DNA of 64,000 nucleotides, from contig NC_134029.1 in the NCBI RefSeq assembly GCF_964204645.1, positions 14,310,850-14,374,849 on the forward strand, given 5' to 3'. The notes beneath the pieces were generated by a model that searched no databases, was not told the DNA's origin, and was given only the letters and a program-made list of their open reading frames with translations. Shown one piece after another: positions 42,263-53,485 of the stretch (position 1 is its first letter; the number at the start of each line of letters is the position of its first letter). Made by a program: the position numbers and the translations under genes. This stretch comes from Tubulanus polymorphus. Taxonomy: Eukaryota; Nemertea; Palaeonemertea; Tubulaniformes; Tubulanidae.

Positions 42263-42601
42263 TTAATCAAAAAAATTACTATCTTCAAAATATTTAGTTA
42301 ACTTATTTATGATTAATTCAACATTTATTTTATTACTAGTTTTATGATTATCATATATTTTGGATAATATGTTTTTGATATCATCAATAATTCCATCTTC
42401 ATTTAATTCATAATATTCTAAAGGTGATTTAATTAAATCAATTACTTTTTCTATATTATAATTTTCTTTATCAATCATTGATGCATTGTTAAATGATTTA
42501 CTTTTTATATCAGTAATTACGTCATTTAGTTTAATTCTCATTTCTTTACCATGTTTAAAATCAAACCCAAAACATATACTCGGTCCAACAGTTATATTCA
42601 T
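42263..42601 (-). CDS. uncharacterised protein (112 aa)
   Basis: The E2 version of E1 14605-14961: the N-terminus MNITVGPSICFGFDFK is nearly identical, the middle is diverged and acidic, and the C-terminus VELIINKLTKYFEDSNFFD is conserved. This profile (fixed ends, variable centre) suggests two short interaction motifs joined by a linker. Virion-class start motif. Function unknown. Confidence 0.7.
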   Translation of the reverse strand: MNITVGPSICFGFDFKHGKEMRIKLNDVITDIKSKSFNNASMIDKENYNIEKVIDLIKSPLEYYELNEDGIIDDIKNILSKIYDNHKTSNKINVELIINKLTKYFEDSNFFD

Positions 42602-42617
42602 TTATATATCAAAAAAA

Positions 42618-43378
42618 TTACTCTCTACATCTTATAACTAATTCATATATCACAGGAAAGTTATTTAAATCAATTAAGTATCCATTATGATTTCTAATTT
42701 CTAATCTAAAATTATTAAAATGAGGAATGCAAGGTTTGAAATCACATTCTGTTAAATTATAATTTATTTGCGTTCCAAATTCTTTAACATTCTTCAATGG
42801 TAAAATGTTTAGTAAACCAGAATTACAAGTTATATCTTTAGTTGCTTCGAATGTTTTTGTAGGATCGATTAAATTGCAATAAATATAAAAATGTGTGTAA
42901 GGTATTAAGTTTGGTGTAGTAGCGTCAATATTTGTAAATGATCTATCTGGAATAATTCCTAACAGTTTAGCTATAGGTTTTTTACCATAAATTTATGTTT
43001 TTCACTATTAGACAACCTCATCTTTATTCTATCAGAACTCTCATTTTTTAAAAATCTAATACTAAACCCAGAACTACTACCTAATTTGTGCCAGGCTTTT
43101 CTATTAATTTCTTGTGCCAATGTATCTAAATTATATAACCCTGGTTTTAAATATATATAGACCCATTCATTTTTATTTTTATTAAAAACTAAAAAGGCTC
43201 TATGTTCAATAGTTTTATTCGATATATTGTAAAAAGAATTACATAAACTTATATTTACTAATTTTAAATCAACACAATTCTTGAATTCTCTATCTAATTG
43301 TACTAATAAATTATGTGATTTATAATTTGTAAGTTTTCTAGAATCAACAAATATTCTGTATTCTTTTAATTCCGCCAT
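42618..43378 (-). pseudogene. penton-like minor capsid protein, one-base frameshift
   Basis: 135 codons are open from 43378 (EYRIFVDSRKLTNYKSHN, YLKPGLYNLDTLAQEIN). The frame then breaks in an A run: six A here against seven in E1. The rest, CNLIDPTKTF, ILPLKNVK and IYELVIRCRE, reads in another frame to 42618. Because the lesion is a homopolymer length change, an assembly error is a real alternative to mutation. Confidence 0.78.
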
Positions 43379-43395
43379 TTATTTTACATATTTTC

Positions 43396-43737
43396 TTATT
43401 CGAAATCTATTTCATGGTGCCCTTTTTCATTCTTACCTTTGTATACGAAATAGAAATCTCCAGAACATAATTCTTCTAGATCTTCACTTGATAATCTATG
43501 AAATCTATCTGGTAAATAAGTTCTGAATTTATATGTATTTCCTTTTAATCCTTCATATTCTAAATGAATTACTAATTTATCTCCATATTTATTAGTAATT
43601 GTTTCAATGTTAGTAATTAAATATTTCTTGTGAATTGTTAACTCAGTTAGTTTTTTAAATTTATAATCTACAGATTTGACGCTTGAAGTATCTTTAATTC
43701 TATCTAAGAATTCACTGTGTACTTGTTTACTCTCCAT
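43396..43737 (-). CDS. conserved small protein, possible ssDNA-binding (113 aa)
   Basis: The counterpart of E1 13464-13817. It differs mainly by a 4-residue deletion near the N-terminus. FKKLTELTIHKKYLITNIET, KYGDKLVIHLEYEGL and YLPDRFHRLSSEDLEELC are conserved. The start carries the replication-class motif (CAATAAAAATGTG...ATAATAAATGG). An OB-fold-like replication accessory is plausible but unproven. Confidence 0.7.
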   Translation of the reverse strand: MESKQVHSEFLDRIKDTSSVKSVDYKFKKLTELTIHKKYLITNIETITNKYGDKLVIHLEYEGLKGNTYKFRTYLPDRFHRLSSEDLEELCSGDFYFVYKGKNEKGHHEIDFE

Positions 43738-43765
43738 TTATTATACACATTTTTATTGAAATTGA

Positions 43766-44956
43766 TTAACACGCCGCTAGAATCCTTTTCATAATCTCAT
43801 TTTCTTTTGTTTCTTCTCTTTTGAATTTTATATATTCATCTAAATTGCAACCATAGGCGACTGTGTGGATTCCATCATCTAAAATATATCTTTTATCATC
43901 AAATGGGTTTAGACTTATCTTCTCTATCTCTTCAATATACATTTCATGATCTTCAGATCTTAAACATTTCATCTTATGTTTTCTAACTTCTTCATTAAAT
44001 ATACAATTGATGTAATCTTTAAAATGAATATTCTTTTCAACAACGCTTTTGGTAATTCCTTTTAACTTTTTAGCTTCATGAGTTGTGGTTTTATATGAAT
44101 ACATTTTAGATCTAATACCAATGAACTCTATCATTTCTTCACCACCTAATTCATCCTTCATGACAATTCATGATTTTTTGGATAATTACTAAAATCAAAA
44201 TGGTGTTTTAATGTTTTTAAATCATCTGTTATGTTATCAGTTTTTATCTTTAATATATAACTGTCAGTATCAAAGTATAGAATTTCTATGTGTTTTTCTC
44301 CAAAATGAGGTTGTAGTATATTATAGTAAAATTTATACATTAGGAATTTTGATAATTCTAAAACTGCAGCTCCAACATAAATCGGTTTGTTAAATTTCAT
44401 ACTTGTTCTTCTCATTTTAACTGCAGCTAAATTTTCATCAAATATTCTGTTACCTATAAACTTAGGATATGATTGTAAATGCCTTATCCTTTTACCATTA
44501 CTAACTAACTCAATATCATTTCTATTTCTTATGTTTTCACAAGTTTTTCCATAGAATGCATTATTCATTAACTTAAAAAAATCTTTTTCAAAATCAGTTT
44601 TAGATTTAGTTCTCTGTGTAGTATTAAAATCTATATATTTTTCTAACCATTTAGATTGACTGAATGAAATATATCTATGTCCTTTTTTTAATATCATTCC
44701 TTGTCTCAAATAAAACTTCAACATTCTATAATGCACAACGTAATTATATTTATTTTCTTGAGTTACCATTAACTTTTCAGTATGAATATGATTATCGGGT
44801 TTAATTCTTTTTTGATAATTTAGTTTCTAATATATCATCGTTATATTCTAGTTTCAATTTATTCTCTAAATGTGTTCTAGTTTTATTGTGTCTTGCTTTT
44901 TGGGATTTATCTATATCGATATTACATGTTGGGCAGTAGTATTTATTTGCTTCCAT
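43766..44956 (-). pseudogene. pPolB remnant with large internal deletion
   Basis: From 44956 the first finger and ILETKL are followed directly by sequence that in E1 lies about 2.8 kb downstream (from SNYQKRIEPENH onward). The join carries AAATTA, present at both parental positions. All exonuclease motifs and motif A are gone; motif B (MNNAFYGKT) and DTDS remain in 44158-44769. A further about 30-bp deletion near 44158 shifts the frame into 43766-44161. No active polymerase can be made from this copy. Confidence 0.9.
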
Positions 44957-45302
44957 TTTAATACTATATTTTTTATTAAAATTGATTTTAGAAGTTCAAT
45001 GATTTAAATGTTATTCATTTATGTGAATATTTTAAGAGTAATAGGGATAATGGGCTTTCGGGTTAAAGGTTGAACGGGCGGGTGAGTAAAAATGAAAAAC
45101 ATAAAAATAATAACAATTTCTACTTGAATTAGGAGTGAAACTCATAAAATGAAAAATAAATTCGAGCGTGTGAGAATTTATTTTTCATTTTTATGAGTTT
45201 TGCGAGTAATTCAAGTAGAAATTGTTATTATTTTTATGTTTTTCATTTTTTACGAGCTCGACCGTTCGACCTTTGATCCGAAAGCCCATTATCCCTATTA
45301 CT
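44843..45302 (-). repeat. E2 right terminal inverted repeat (contains a palindrome and the polB start)
   Basis: Near-identical complement of the left TIR. The palindrome spans 45037-45302. Homology with the left TIR ends at AACTAGAATAT inside the polB N-terminal coding sequence. Confidence 0.95.
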
Positions 45303-45308
45303 GATAAT
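45303..45308. repeat. E2 target site duplication, right
   Basis: GATAAT directly after ...CCCTATTACT; identical to 29776-29781. Six bases is the usual Polinton duplication length. Confidence 0.95.
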
Positions 45309-47857
45309 CCTGGAAAACAGTTGCGTGAAAAACCAACAATAATCCATGACAAGAATAAATGCCTTCGTCTTGAGATGTCAAGAGACCACCCTTTGCTCGT
45401 TCAACATTCGCGAATTCATACACAGGCATTGAGGGCAAATGGAGACATATCAATCATTTTATCGAAATCCAACCCCAAACAACCATCTGTCTCCGATATT
45501 ATAGCCACCGAAAAATATGTATCGGGTTATGCATGCAAAGGCAAGGAGCCAACAGGTGCCACGATTGATTTGTTCAACGACATGATAAACGTAGCAGACG
45601 ATAAGGAAGGTATTACTGCTAAATCCATTACCACAAAGTTACTCATGCAAACCGTAAAACGAGACATGGAAGTTGAGGCATCATATGAAATATCATCGCT
45701 ACCACTATATCGTTGCAGTCACATATTTAAGATGTCAGCTTATCTGGGACAAGAAAATTAGAAAAAACTGGTGTGGCTGCAACAAAATCAACTCCACTTG
45801 ATAGATATCTCGAGAGACCAATAAAGGACAAATCTTCATGGTATAATTACATTTGTAAGAGCGGCAAAGTTCCTGTTATTTCAGCCACTCCATTATAAGC
45901 AACTTGGTCACTTTCTGATGACTACAGTAGAACAATGTTGATAATGCACAGGCCAAACTGGCGTAAACTTACTGACATCAAGAGCACGGAACAATTATGG
46001 ATAAATAAATTCGAAGAGTTTTTGCAGTCAACGGAATGTCCTAATTTTGTAAAAGCGGATGTTGAACGAGCAAAGTCAAAGATATCGCACATCGAAAATG
46101 ACGATCTGACAGTCATTCACAGGAGCAGCCTGATTGGATCGAATTGGTACGGCCAACAAATGATTTTATCGAGGTCATATCTGATTTTGAGCACAATGAT
46201 GGGGGACCCGATTTTGATTGGAGTGTATCACATTTTGATTACCCAGAAGACCTAGGGATAGATTGGCTATCTGAATTGAATAATGAAGCCGAGATGGATG
46301 AACAAGAATTACAGTTACCTGATATTGAATTTCAATCTCTAAATGCAGAACAACGGTTTGCCTTTGCACTTGTGATGCACACGCTATTCGATTTCAAGGA
46401 AAATCCTGAGATTGAGCCACTACGTCTTATTGTTGCTGGAACTGGAAAAACTCATTTGATTAACAGCATCGTCAAAGGAACCCGCATTTTATTTAGAACC
46501 AATAAATCTGTTCAAGTTATATGCCCGACCGGTAATAGCGCCAATCTGATATCAGGTGTAACCTGCCACAGCTTCCTAAAAATACCAACAGGAAAAGAAA
46601 AGAGCAAGGAGTAGGTAGCACCTGACGGCATTAATGGCCGACAACTGCAAACAAATTGCGATGGTCTACACGTTCTTCTCGTAGATGAAAGGTCCCTCAT
46701 TGGTTGCACAAACTTAGGCTGGATGGAATTTATGTGTTGGTATGGTGTCAATTGTGAGAAAGATACAGACAAACCATGGGGAGGATTACCTGTAGTAGTG
46801 TTTCTTGGTGATGACATACAACTTCCACCAGTGTGTGACACGCCGGTATACATGACGCATGCAAAGTCTCCTGCCGCTCCTGATTGGTGTGGAGAGATTT
46901 CAACACAGCAGTCACTCTCACCCAGATCATGCGACAGGACGAGTCACAAAAAACGCTGAAAGAAACCTTGACATCTTTACGTGATTATACCTTGTTGTCA
47001 GCCCAGGCACAATGGCTCCAATCATTCCAGTGGAACCAACTTCGTAGAAAAAATGGTTTGATTGAAAGAATGACGGAATCTGGATTGTTCGTTTTTCCAA
47101 CACATGACGAAGAATCTAGTCATAATCGCAACGAAATTTTGAAGAAGAGTGCTGAACACCCCATTGCAAAAATCAGTGCTGTCATGCATGGGCCCCATGC
47201 ATATAGTGATAAACCAGAGAAGGCTGGCGGTCTCTTAAAAACCCTCTACATTTGCCAGGACGCCAGAAGAAGTCAAGCTCGTATGTAACCTTAACGTTAA
47301 ATATGGCCTATTCAATGGATCAGTGGGTATGGTCAAGAACATTATTTACCTCAATGGACGAAAACCAGATAGTAATGCGCAACCAGACGTTGTAAGACGT
47401 TGGTAGAATTCACAAAGTACACAGGGCCACCATTCGTCGCAGATCATCCAAAAATAGTACCCATTACTCCCGTAGAAAGACGAATTGACTGTTTTGCAAA
47501 GGCTGTAAAAGAAAGCAAATTTCTTTGCGGTTAGGTTGGGGCACAACCATACACAAATGCCAAGGTATGACGATTGGTGCTAACGAAGTAAATAGATATA
47601 TCATCATAAACCCAGGAACAAGGTCATTTGAAAGCAGGAATCCTGGTGCATTATTTGTAGCTCTACCGAGAGCCAAGTCAGCAGGCGATGATAATCGTGA
47701 CCCGGATTTTGCTTGGCACCCGAGTGTTCTTGTTAATGAAGATCGCCTGTGTCATAAGGTGGAAACGCCTACTACCAGAGCCAGATTTAGAGAGATTGAG
47801 CGAATCAAAGCCATAACCTTACGGACAATTGAACTCTACCATCAATTAAGAACATGA
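45303..47857 (+). pseudogene. Helitron Rep/helicase, 3' half
   Basis: It continues the Rep protein interrupted at 29775. The Rep C-terminal part reads IIATEKYVSGYACKGKEPTG near 45500. The Pif1-like SF1 helicase starts near 46330: LNAEQRFAF, Walker A region IVAGTGKTHLI (one glycine-side residue short of the usual form), LLVDE, FLGDDIQLPPVCD, and the C-terminal GTTIHKCQGMTIG and ALPRAKS. Several stops and frameshifts (near 45760, 45896, 46612, 46900-46960, 47290 and 47405). It is an old element, dead before or since E2 inserted. Confidence 0.85.
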
Positions 47858-48621
47858 AACATATTTTGACCAGTTGTGTGAGGATATGAATCAGACGGGG
47901 TATAACGAAGAGTAAACCCAGACTTCAAATGTCCAGTGCTCATGCACGTTTCAACCTTTAATGCCTTTCCTATTTAATTACATGTGTATTTGATTACATG
48001 CCCACTCCCCAGAAAATAGGAAATATTGTAATATAACATAGGCCTAATCTATTGAATCAAAATTCATTGTCGGCTATTGTAACTCTTGTTGAGTCTCTTA
48101 CTAAAAAAAAACAAAAAAAACTCATTAATCGCTGCAAAATACGCACTGACCCATTTGAATTGTTTAACCTATTAGCACTCAAGCAGCCCTCATCCGCTCT
48201 ACCGATTAATCCTTAAGTCGTCTGAATCCGCCTCGATTCTTTCGTACTTCTTACACAAAAACAGTTATAATGGGATTTGAACCCAATAGCTTATGACAAA
48301 CTAGACACCATAGACGTCAAAACTCCATAGAGAAATGAACATCTTCTTATTTGAAATTCTCGCAGATATTCCTGACTTAGGTCAACAGGGTCACGTGTAC
48401 ATTCGTTGATATCAATAACTCACTGAGAATGAATGCAGCAACTTTCTAAGTTGTATTTCACTCTTGTTGTATAAAAATAATTGTTTCCATGGCAGCTCAG
48501 ACTTAGGCTGGCTTGACTGTTATACAATTTTCAACTCCCCCTAGGGTCAAAATAAAGGACCATGGTTCAAGTAGGATCAAGGTCCAGCACCGATTAGTAG
48601 AATGGGGAGAAAACATAGTTA
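47858..48621. other. intergenic, no gene seen
   Basis: Presumably Helitron 3' sequence followed by host DNA; the Helitron end (CTRR with a hairpin) was not located. No gene. Confidence 0.5.
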
Positions 48622-49239
48622 AGGCCACACAAAAAAAAACAAATCCTGTTTCTCGGGCGGGGCAATCACCAAAATGGGTAGGTAGTAGGTAGGTAGGTAG
48701 GTAGGGATTTATTTTTTCTTTTTAAAGAAAAAAAATTTTGGGGAATACTTTTGAAAATGGGGTAGGTCACCGTATATACTTATTACTGGACCAAATTTTT
48801 AGTCGGGAATATGATTAACCACAATGATAAAATGAAATTGACGTGTTTGCACAATTACTTATAAAAAAAAATATATTTTGAACATATTTCACGGAATTCC
48901 TGGAATTTACAATCCAAGGTTGATCAATGTCCAACAAGCAAAGTTGTCTGAGCATGGTTGCACCATTTCAGATTGTTAAATCCGATGCAACAAAATATTT
49001 TTATGACGTTGATCTCAGTGCCGACGTCACGATTTGATTAAAAAGAAAAAAATATTTATGAGAATGGAGAATTTGGTAGTCGATTGGCCACATATATATT
49101 TTACATATATGTTATTTCACCCAAAATTTTGGATAAGAGTTGGTAGGCAATTAAATTTTATTTTGAAAACAATTGTTTGAAACAACGAAATATCGGGTCG
49201 GTCGGGCCCGAGAAACAGGATTTTCTTTTGGTGTGGCCT
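48622..49239. mobile_element. MITE-like inverted-repeat element (about 618 bp)
   Basis: The left end AGGCCACAC, an A run, AAATCCTGTTTCTCGGGC is matched by the complement of the right end (GCCCGAGAAACAGGATTTTC, TTTGGTGTGGCCT), about 36 bp of TIR with a few mismatches. TA may be the duplicated target. A GGTA/GTAG microsatellite lies at 48676-48705. No transposase is encoded. Confidence 0.75.
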
Positions 49240-49556
49240 AATCATCAAAATACACTGGATGAGCCCGGCAATAATGAGGTGTGAAATGACACTGCAAACA
49301 ATTATCAAATCAAATCTGTTGATATTTTCCTAAATAAACCTGTATTCAATCCATGGATGAACTAACAGTGGTCAAGTAATGCAGCCCACAATATAACCCA
49401 AGTATCAAGACAAATAGTCAGTGTCTTCAAAACTATCAAAATAATTGGATTCCATCTCAGAACGAATGAACAGACATTTCCTTAAGAGCATCTTCAAAAC
49501 TTACCAAAATAACCGGATTCCCGGATGGATAAGTGAACGCAGCCAGAAAATAAGAG
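49240..49556. other. intergenic, no gene seen
   Basis: About 320 bp between the MITE and the broken 3' end of the retrotransposon. Two similar TCTTCAAAAC(T)TA(C/T)CAAAATAA stretches (about 49425 and 49490) hint at a small duplication. Confidence 0.4.
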
Positions 49557-52095
49557 ATTATTTAGTCTTGAGGGGTAGTTGTTAGCCCAGACGATATTAC
49601 AGTATTGTATGTGAGGTAATGCTAATGATTGATATATTGTTTTTAAGGTGTAATTAGGAAGTTTATGTTTTAGTTTGCTAAGGATAAAAAGTATTCTGCG
49701 AAATGTAATTTCAACTTGATGTATGTGGTGTTCCCATGTGATTTTGTCGTCAATTATAACGCCTTAAAATTTGGCCGCTGTCACCTTTTTTATTGCTTCA
49801 TCATCAATGTATAGTTTAATGGTCTTCGTTATTTTAATTCTTCCCGAGAATAATAAAAGGTTGGTCTTATCGATATTCAAAGATAGTCTATTTGCGGAGA
49901 GCCACTTGCTTACTAATTTTAATTCATAGTTCATTTTGGTTTCGAGGGTTTTGGGACATCTATTACTGTGCATTAAACTTGTGTCGTCTGCAAAAGGATG
50001 GAGTCTAGGATTTTCGATGATTCTGTGATATCATTGAAATATATTAAAAATAAAAGTGGCCCTAGGATTTATCCTTGTGGTATTCCCGTTTTAATGGCTT
50101 TGAAATCCGATAATGCTGAGTTAATGTTAGTTAGTTGATACCTATCTGTTAGATAACTCCAAAACCATGCATTTGTGATACCTCTGATCCCATAATGATT
50201 TAATTTAAACAATAAAATGGAATGGTCTATTGTATCCGAATGATCTATTGTATCAAAGGCCTTTTTAAGATCAAGTAGAATAAGCGCTGTCATTTTTCCA
50301 TCTTGCAGGTTTTTAGTGATTTTGTCTAGAAATGTGATCAATGCTAAATCTGTAGAATACTTTTTTCGAAAGGCAAATTGTTTGTCACAGAGAATCGCAT
50401 GTTTAGTACAGAAGTTTGATAGTCGATTATACATGAGTTTTTCTAGAATTTTGGAAATAGAGGGGAGAATTGAGAATTGGACGATAATTTTTTGCTTCGC
50501 ATGTGTCACCTGATTTAAAGATAGGTACAACTCTCGTTGAAAATATGGCATAAAGGGGCTACGATTTCTGGTATAACATATTTAATAATTTTCATGGGTA
50601 TACCATCGGTGCCAGCAGTGTTTGAGCTTTTGAGTGTTCGTACTAAATCAATAATTTCTGTCTCGACTACTGGAAAAAGATAAAAGCTTGATGGGTTTTG
50701 ATTAGGTAAAAAGTGTCAAAAATCTTCGTTGCTGTTGATGCTGTTAGCAAGTTTGGGACCAACATTAACAAAATAATTATTGAATTCTTTGGCGATATCT
50801 TGTTCATTGATTATAGATCTAAAATTGGTTTTTAGTTCCGTAATTATTGTAGATTTTTTCTTGGAACCAATGATATTGTTTATGATTTTCCAAGTGTTTT
50901 TCATATTGTTCTTCTGTTTTAAGAGATTTTGCTGGTAGTAGTTTTTCTCCGCCGTTTTAAGTATATTATTGAGTTCATTTTTGTAAGTTAGATATTTATT
51001 CTTATCCCTTTCGGATTTGCTTTTTAAGAATATCTTATATAATCTTTGTTTAGTAGAAATTGACTTTAAGAGACCGACCGTAAGCCAGGGATAATGGGGT
51101 TTACTACTGTTGACTGTGAATTTTTTCAGTGGAAAGCTAGATTCAAATAATCCGATGAAAATGTCAAGGAATACGTTATAAGCGGTTTCGCAATCGTCTT
51201 CATCCAGGACGCTAGTCCAATCTGACGCGGCTAGATTATTTTTAAAGTAAGCCATATTATTTTCGTTTATCGAACGATTAGTTATTTCATATTTTGTATT
51301 GTTCATTTTAGTTGGTATTAGCGTAAAGATAGGTAGATGGTCGGAGATATCTGAAATGATCACCCCTGAAGTGTTGTTGTTGGAGATAGAATTTGTGTAG
51401 ATATCGTCGATCAGAGTAGCTGTATAGTCAGTTATTCTTGTAGGTACATGGATGAGTGGTTTAAATCCTGTAGATATGACTCCGTTTAGAAATTTTGAGG
51501 TTTGGTGGCATTGATCACTCTTAAATAGATTTATGTTATTATCTCCTAGTAAATAGCACTCGGTTTTGCTCTTTTCAATAAGTTGGAGTATTCTCTCAAA
51601 TTCGGTATTAAAACTATCAATCTTTGTCCCTGGAGGTCTATATATCGTACCCAGTATAATATTCTTATTTTTACAGGATAATTCGATAAATGAAAATTCT
51701 AATTCATACGTATCATTGGAGATTAGATCCAATCGTAATTTGAAATTTACATCTTTTTTAATATAAAAACCGACACCACCACCGACAGAGTAATCTCTGC
51801 TTGAAAATACATTATTATACGCATGGTGGCTGTACAGGGTGTCATTATCATTTTCAGGTTTCGTCCAAGTCTCAGAGACCGCTATTATCGTAGGATATGA
51901 ATTCAGGGAATCTAGTAAATGAGAGATTTTATCGAAATTAGCTGTTAAGCTTCTACAGTAAATGTGTACTAGACTTAAGGGAGACGAGCAGTTTAAAAGA
52001 GAGTTGAAAGTTTCTACATCGTAGTATTTGCACGGATTATCATCCGTTATAAATTCATCTATAAAATTAAGCATTAATTTGTAGTTAGTTAACAA
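49557..52095 (-). pseudogene. retrotransposon ORF2: AP endonuclease and reverse transcriptase
   Basis: The endonuclease (459-codon open stretch, 50716-52095) has VSETWTKPEND, GGGVGFYIKK, LGTIYRPPG, LLGDNNIN and SDHLPIF. RT follows after a frameshift: KYSTDLALITFLD, LILLDLKKAFDTIDH, WFWSYLTDRYQ, GIPQG at about 50070, where a stop follows. The catalytic YxDD block falls in a broken stretch. A thumb segment (WLSANRLSLNIDKTN, 49764-49973) carries on with stops to about 49557. A local duplication repeats DTIDHS in the RT. It is inactive. Confidence 0.85.
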
Positions 52096-52128
52096 TGAAT
52101 TGAATTAACAATTACGAATAGATTGAGT

Positions 52129-53485
52129 TCAATTTTTAGTTTTCTTTTCACTCGGCTTCTCTGCAGAAGTTGGGGTCTCTGATAGTGACCTTGTCTTCCG
52201 TTTGGATCTCGGGGTCTCAAAAACGGGCAGGTCGTTGTATTCATCAGATGATCTCGCAATGTTGTTGATGAGGAGATCTTTGCCCTGTTTACTGAGATGA
52301 ATTCCTGACATATCGGATGGGATATAGAGTGAATCTTGGATTAGTCCATTGGGCATGAAAGATTGGTCATGGCTTATGAAGTATATGTTTTGCATGTCAC
52401 AAAGCCTTTTCATGTACGAATAAGCTGATCAAGCAGTGTCATTGAAATCTTTTGTTTTGCTGACGTTACTTCTGCCATTAGCTCTCTTAGGCAATATCCC
52501 AGATAGATGGATAGTAGCGTTTGGATAATGCTCACAGGCTTTTGCAATTGTTGTCGACAAGTTCATTTTTATTGTGTCAGGGTCATGTTTGTTTTTGGAG
52601 ACGTCGTTGGTTCCCAGGTGGAGAATAACATTTTTCGGCGGATCTGGGGACATATATTCAGTAGCTGCGCGCTCAAGGAGATTGTCGATGTCCTCGCTAG
52701 TTGCCCCGGGGCGACAGATGGAAAGTCGGGGGGACCGCTATTTCCCGTAGGTTAGAATCACCTATTAGGACGTTCGAGACCGGCTTTTCGATCGTGTTAG
52801 CCGGTACCGGTTCACTGGTCAGCTCTGGTGCGTCATCCGGTGAATTGTCGTCAGGTTTATTCGGTTGTAGCGTGTTAGATTGAGGACAATCTCTTTGCAT
52901 GTGATCGGGCGCGCCACATTTAAAACACTTTTTCTGCCTCGGTGGTCTCTGATTACACCTGAACGACGGGTGATCACTACTCTTGCAGAATGTACAACTT
53001 TTGGTTTGATCATCGTAGAAAATTCTGACATTATAATCACCGATTTTAGTATAATTAGGGATAGTTCCAGTTTTTTTACTTAACTGGAGATAACGAGTTC
53101 CAGTAAAAATATCGGTGTCCTTGATGACTCCGCGTTTAATTGAACCATGAACATAATTTCCAAACTTGGATATAAATGTTATAATGGTTTGGTCGGACAT
53201 TTCAATCGGGGCATCCACGATCTTGAAATTAATCAGTTGAAGATTTGCATCTTGTAGTGTTACCGAAAACCCCAGAATTTCTATGAGGTGGCTTGCTAAC
53301 AGATTTCTCGTCTCTTCATCTTTCGCAGTTATGAAACATTTGTTTTCAGTAATCTGGATTGCATGAATTTTACTCACGTTGATTCTATTTTTTAATCCGT
53401 TAATTATATCCTGATGGCTGAGTTTCTTACGCACACTAAATGACAGCGACATATCGCGATTGAGTTTCGATTCATTCATGATCAC
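52129..53485 (-). pseudogene. retrotransposon ORF1: zinc knuckles and SGNH esterase
   Basis: The first 262 codons contain an RRM-like region, then two knuckles CTFCKSSDHPSFRC and CFKCGAPDHMQRDC. The SGNH hydrolase signature is spread over three frames: IGDSNLR (block I serine, about 52750), HLGTNDV (block III asparagine, about 52615) and GIHLSKQG (block V histidine, about 52290). Frameshifts near 52700 and 52430 split them. ORF1 proteins of this kind bind the element RNA; the esterase may act on lipids at membranes. Confidence 0.82.

Larger units (their letters stand above)
29782..45302. mobile_element. E2: Polinton/adintovirus-like element, 15.5 kb
   Basis: It begins AGTAATAGGGATAATGGGC and ends with the complement, with GATAAT on both sides. 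Left arm on the plus strand: chimeric remnant, HNH, 194-aa, basic/TM, integrase, ATPase. Right arm on the minus strand: zinc-finger protein, MCP, large membrane protein, 462-aa, TM protein, 140-aa, 73-aa, 112-aa, penton, 113-aa, polB remnant. The two arms converge at a repeat-rich centre near 35.2-35.5 kb. Twelve ORFs are intact. The DNA polymerase is deleted internally, so E2 would depend on another copy for replication. Confidence 0.95.
49557..53485 (-). mobile_element. CR1/L2-like non-LTR retrotransposon, 3' truncated
   Basis: On the minus strand, 5' to 3': ORF1 (nucleic-acid binding plus SGNH esterase), ORF2 (AP endonuclease plus RT). Homology ends inside the RT thumb region near 49557. 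No poly(A) or 3' repeat. Esterase-bearing ORF1 is characteristic of CR1/L2-group elements. Confidence 0.85.

Noticed and set aside
9396-45000. Alternative genetic code (TAA/TAG read as sense) in E1/E2, because broken genes carry almost only TAA/TAG stops and hardly any TGA
   Set aside because: Stops fall at different positions in the two copies and correspond to various residues (Gln, Lys, Leu, Tyr). In such AT-rich genes the one-step mutations mostly create TAA or TAG. Genes also end at the expected place with TAA or TAG.
8786-45302. Giant-virus (NCLDV) genome integration, because of the A32-like ATPase, HNH protein and poxvirus-like start motif
   Set aside because: Protein-primed PolB, a chromodomain rve integrase, 15-17 kb size, TIRs and 5-6 bp duplications identify Polinton-type elements; no NCLDV transcription or capping genes are present.
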